NCBI GenBank assembly: GCA_030267965.1
Contig: BRYA01000385.1
Coordinates: 91,363 to 111,671, forward strand
Source of the DNA: Triparma columacea
Taxonomy: Eukaryota > Sar > Bolidophyceae > Parmales > Triparmaceae
Direction: 5' to 3'
DNA length: 20,309 nucleotides
Shown: positions 19,558 through 20,309 of the stretch, piece after piece
Numbering within the stretch: the first letter of the stretch is position 1
Layout: each line of letters starts with the position of its first letter
Program-made: the position numbers and the translations under genes
Notes under the pieces: generated by a model
Told to the model about the DNA's origin: nothing
What the model saw: the letters and a program-made list of their open reading frames with translations, nothing else
The model's database searches: none

Positions 19558-20309
19558 ATGGAAGAGTAAAAAAGGGAGTGTTAAAGTGGTTTGTGAGTAT
19601 TGAGGATGTTAGGATGTTAAGTAGATGTGTATGGAGTTTTGGAGAGTTGTAAATTTGTTATAGTGGTTTGTGAGTGTTGTGGTTGTGTTATGAATATGTA
19701 TGGAGTTTTGAAGAATTGTGGAAGTGTTATAGTGATTTGTAAGTATAATGGAAGTGTAATAGATGTGTATGGAGATAAATTAAAGGAGGATAAGGGTGGA
19801 TGGGGAGAGGAGTGAGAGGAATTAAGGAATTTGAGTAGAGGAGAGGATGGTATAAAGGTGGAATGATGTGTGTATGTGGAGTAGATGTGTATGAAGATGA
19901 ATTAAGGAAGGGTGAGTGTAGTTGTGGAGAGGAGTGAGAGGAATTAAGGAGTGAGAGTAGAAGAGAGGAAAGTATTGGATGAAAAGGTGTGTGTAAGTGT
20001 AATAGATGTGTAAGTGTAATAGATGTGTATTAAGATAAATGAAAGGAGGTAAAGTGTAGTTGTGGAGAGGAGTGAGAGAAGTTAAGGAGAGAGAGTAGAA
20101 GAGAGGAGGGAATAAGAAGGTATGGTGTGTGAAGAGGTAAAGTGTGTGTAAAAGTAAAGTGAGTGTGAAGGTAAAGTGTTTGAAGAGTGTAAAGTGTGTA
20201 AAGTGTGTGTAAGAGTAAAGTGTGTGAAGTGTGTAAAGTGTGTAAAGTGTGTAAAGGGTGTAAAGGGTGTAAAGGGTGTAAAGGGTGTAAAGGGTGTAAA
20301 GGGTGTAAA
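19558..20309. repeat. Cytosine-free degenerate repeat tract
   Basis: No C occurs on the plus strand from 19558 to the window end (752 bases). Within it are repeats of GTGGTTTGTGAGTATTG and AGATGTGTATGGAG. Three copies of a longer block start near 19802, 19924 and 20061 (GGAGAGGAGTGAGAG, then TTAAGGA, then AGAGGA). Short GTAAAGTGTGT repeats follow. Open frames here are by-products of the composition. Confidence 0.85.
20231..20309. repeat. 9-bp tandem array GTGTAAAGG at the window end
   Basis: Nearly nine head-to-tail copies of GTGTAAAGT/GTGTAAAGG in perfect 9-base register, continuing past the right edge. The first two copies carry T at the last position and the later ones G, which suggests local homogenisation. 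Confidence 0.9.

Noticed and set aside
19627..19815. 62-codon plus-strand frame with repeated MYGV motifs
   Set aside because: Starts at GTG rather than ATG and simply reads the C-free repeats, which explain its odd Val/Cys/Gly content.
1..20309. Prokaryotic or viral system such as CRISPR or an operon
   Set aside because: Spliceosomal introns, splicing helicases and C2H2 fingers make the window eukaryotic nuclear DNA. No CRISPR-like direct repeats with unique spacers; the arrays seen are contiguous satellites.

Overview
The window is nuclear DNA of a microbial eukaryote. Genes are closely packed and split by GT-AG introns with clear yUnAy branch sites, several of them exactly TACTAAC. There are two spliceosomal helicases, a C2H2 finger protein built of near-identical CPQEGC..HDIGVTWH units, and a very large protein with several START-like domains. 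This mix suggests a heterokont (stramenopile) alga, perhaps close to Parmales or diatoms. The lineage call is an inference from protein style, not proven here.

Layout from left to right. (1) 131-853, minus: first coding exon of the U5 snRNP helicase Brr2/SNRNP200, the rest lying off the left edge. (2) 1319-2722, minus: intronless C2H2 zinc-finger protein with nine finger units and an AT-hook. (3) About 3035-3157, minus: a coiled-coil coding stretch ending at a good splice donor, unassigned. (4) 3211-6776, plus: DEAH helicase DHX16/Prp2 in two exons (1088 aa). (5) 6848-9151, minus: a four-exon gene (643 aa) with two WW domains and a C-terminal SPIN90/Ldb17 leucine-rich domain, a predicted Arp2/3 regulator. 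(6) 9309-19376, plus: a nine-exon gene (2736 aa) with a disordered N-terminus spread over eight small exons, then about four START-like lipid-binding domains, then two tandem copies of a polytopic membrane module that resembles XK-related scramblases. (7) 19377-20309: non-coding repeats, in which the plus strand has no cytosine at all for the last 752 bases.

The splice models were built by hand. Each join keeps frame and restores family motifs across the junction (DHX16 N-terminus, first WW domain, the FYxNDL motif of SPIN90). This supports them, but no transcript data were available.

The strongest candidates for something new are the START plus XK-like fusion (lipid transfer and possible lipid scrambling on one chain), an apparent zero-length exon (recursive splice site) at 11028/11029 in the same gene, a duplicated 33-nt microexon with its flanking introns, and the WW-SPIN90 architecture.
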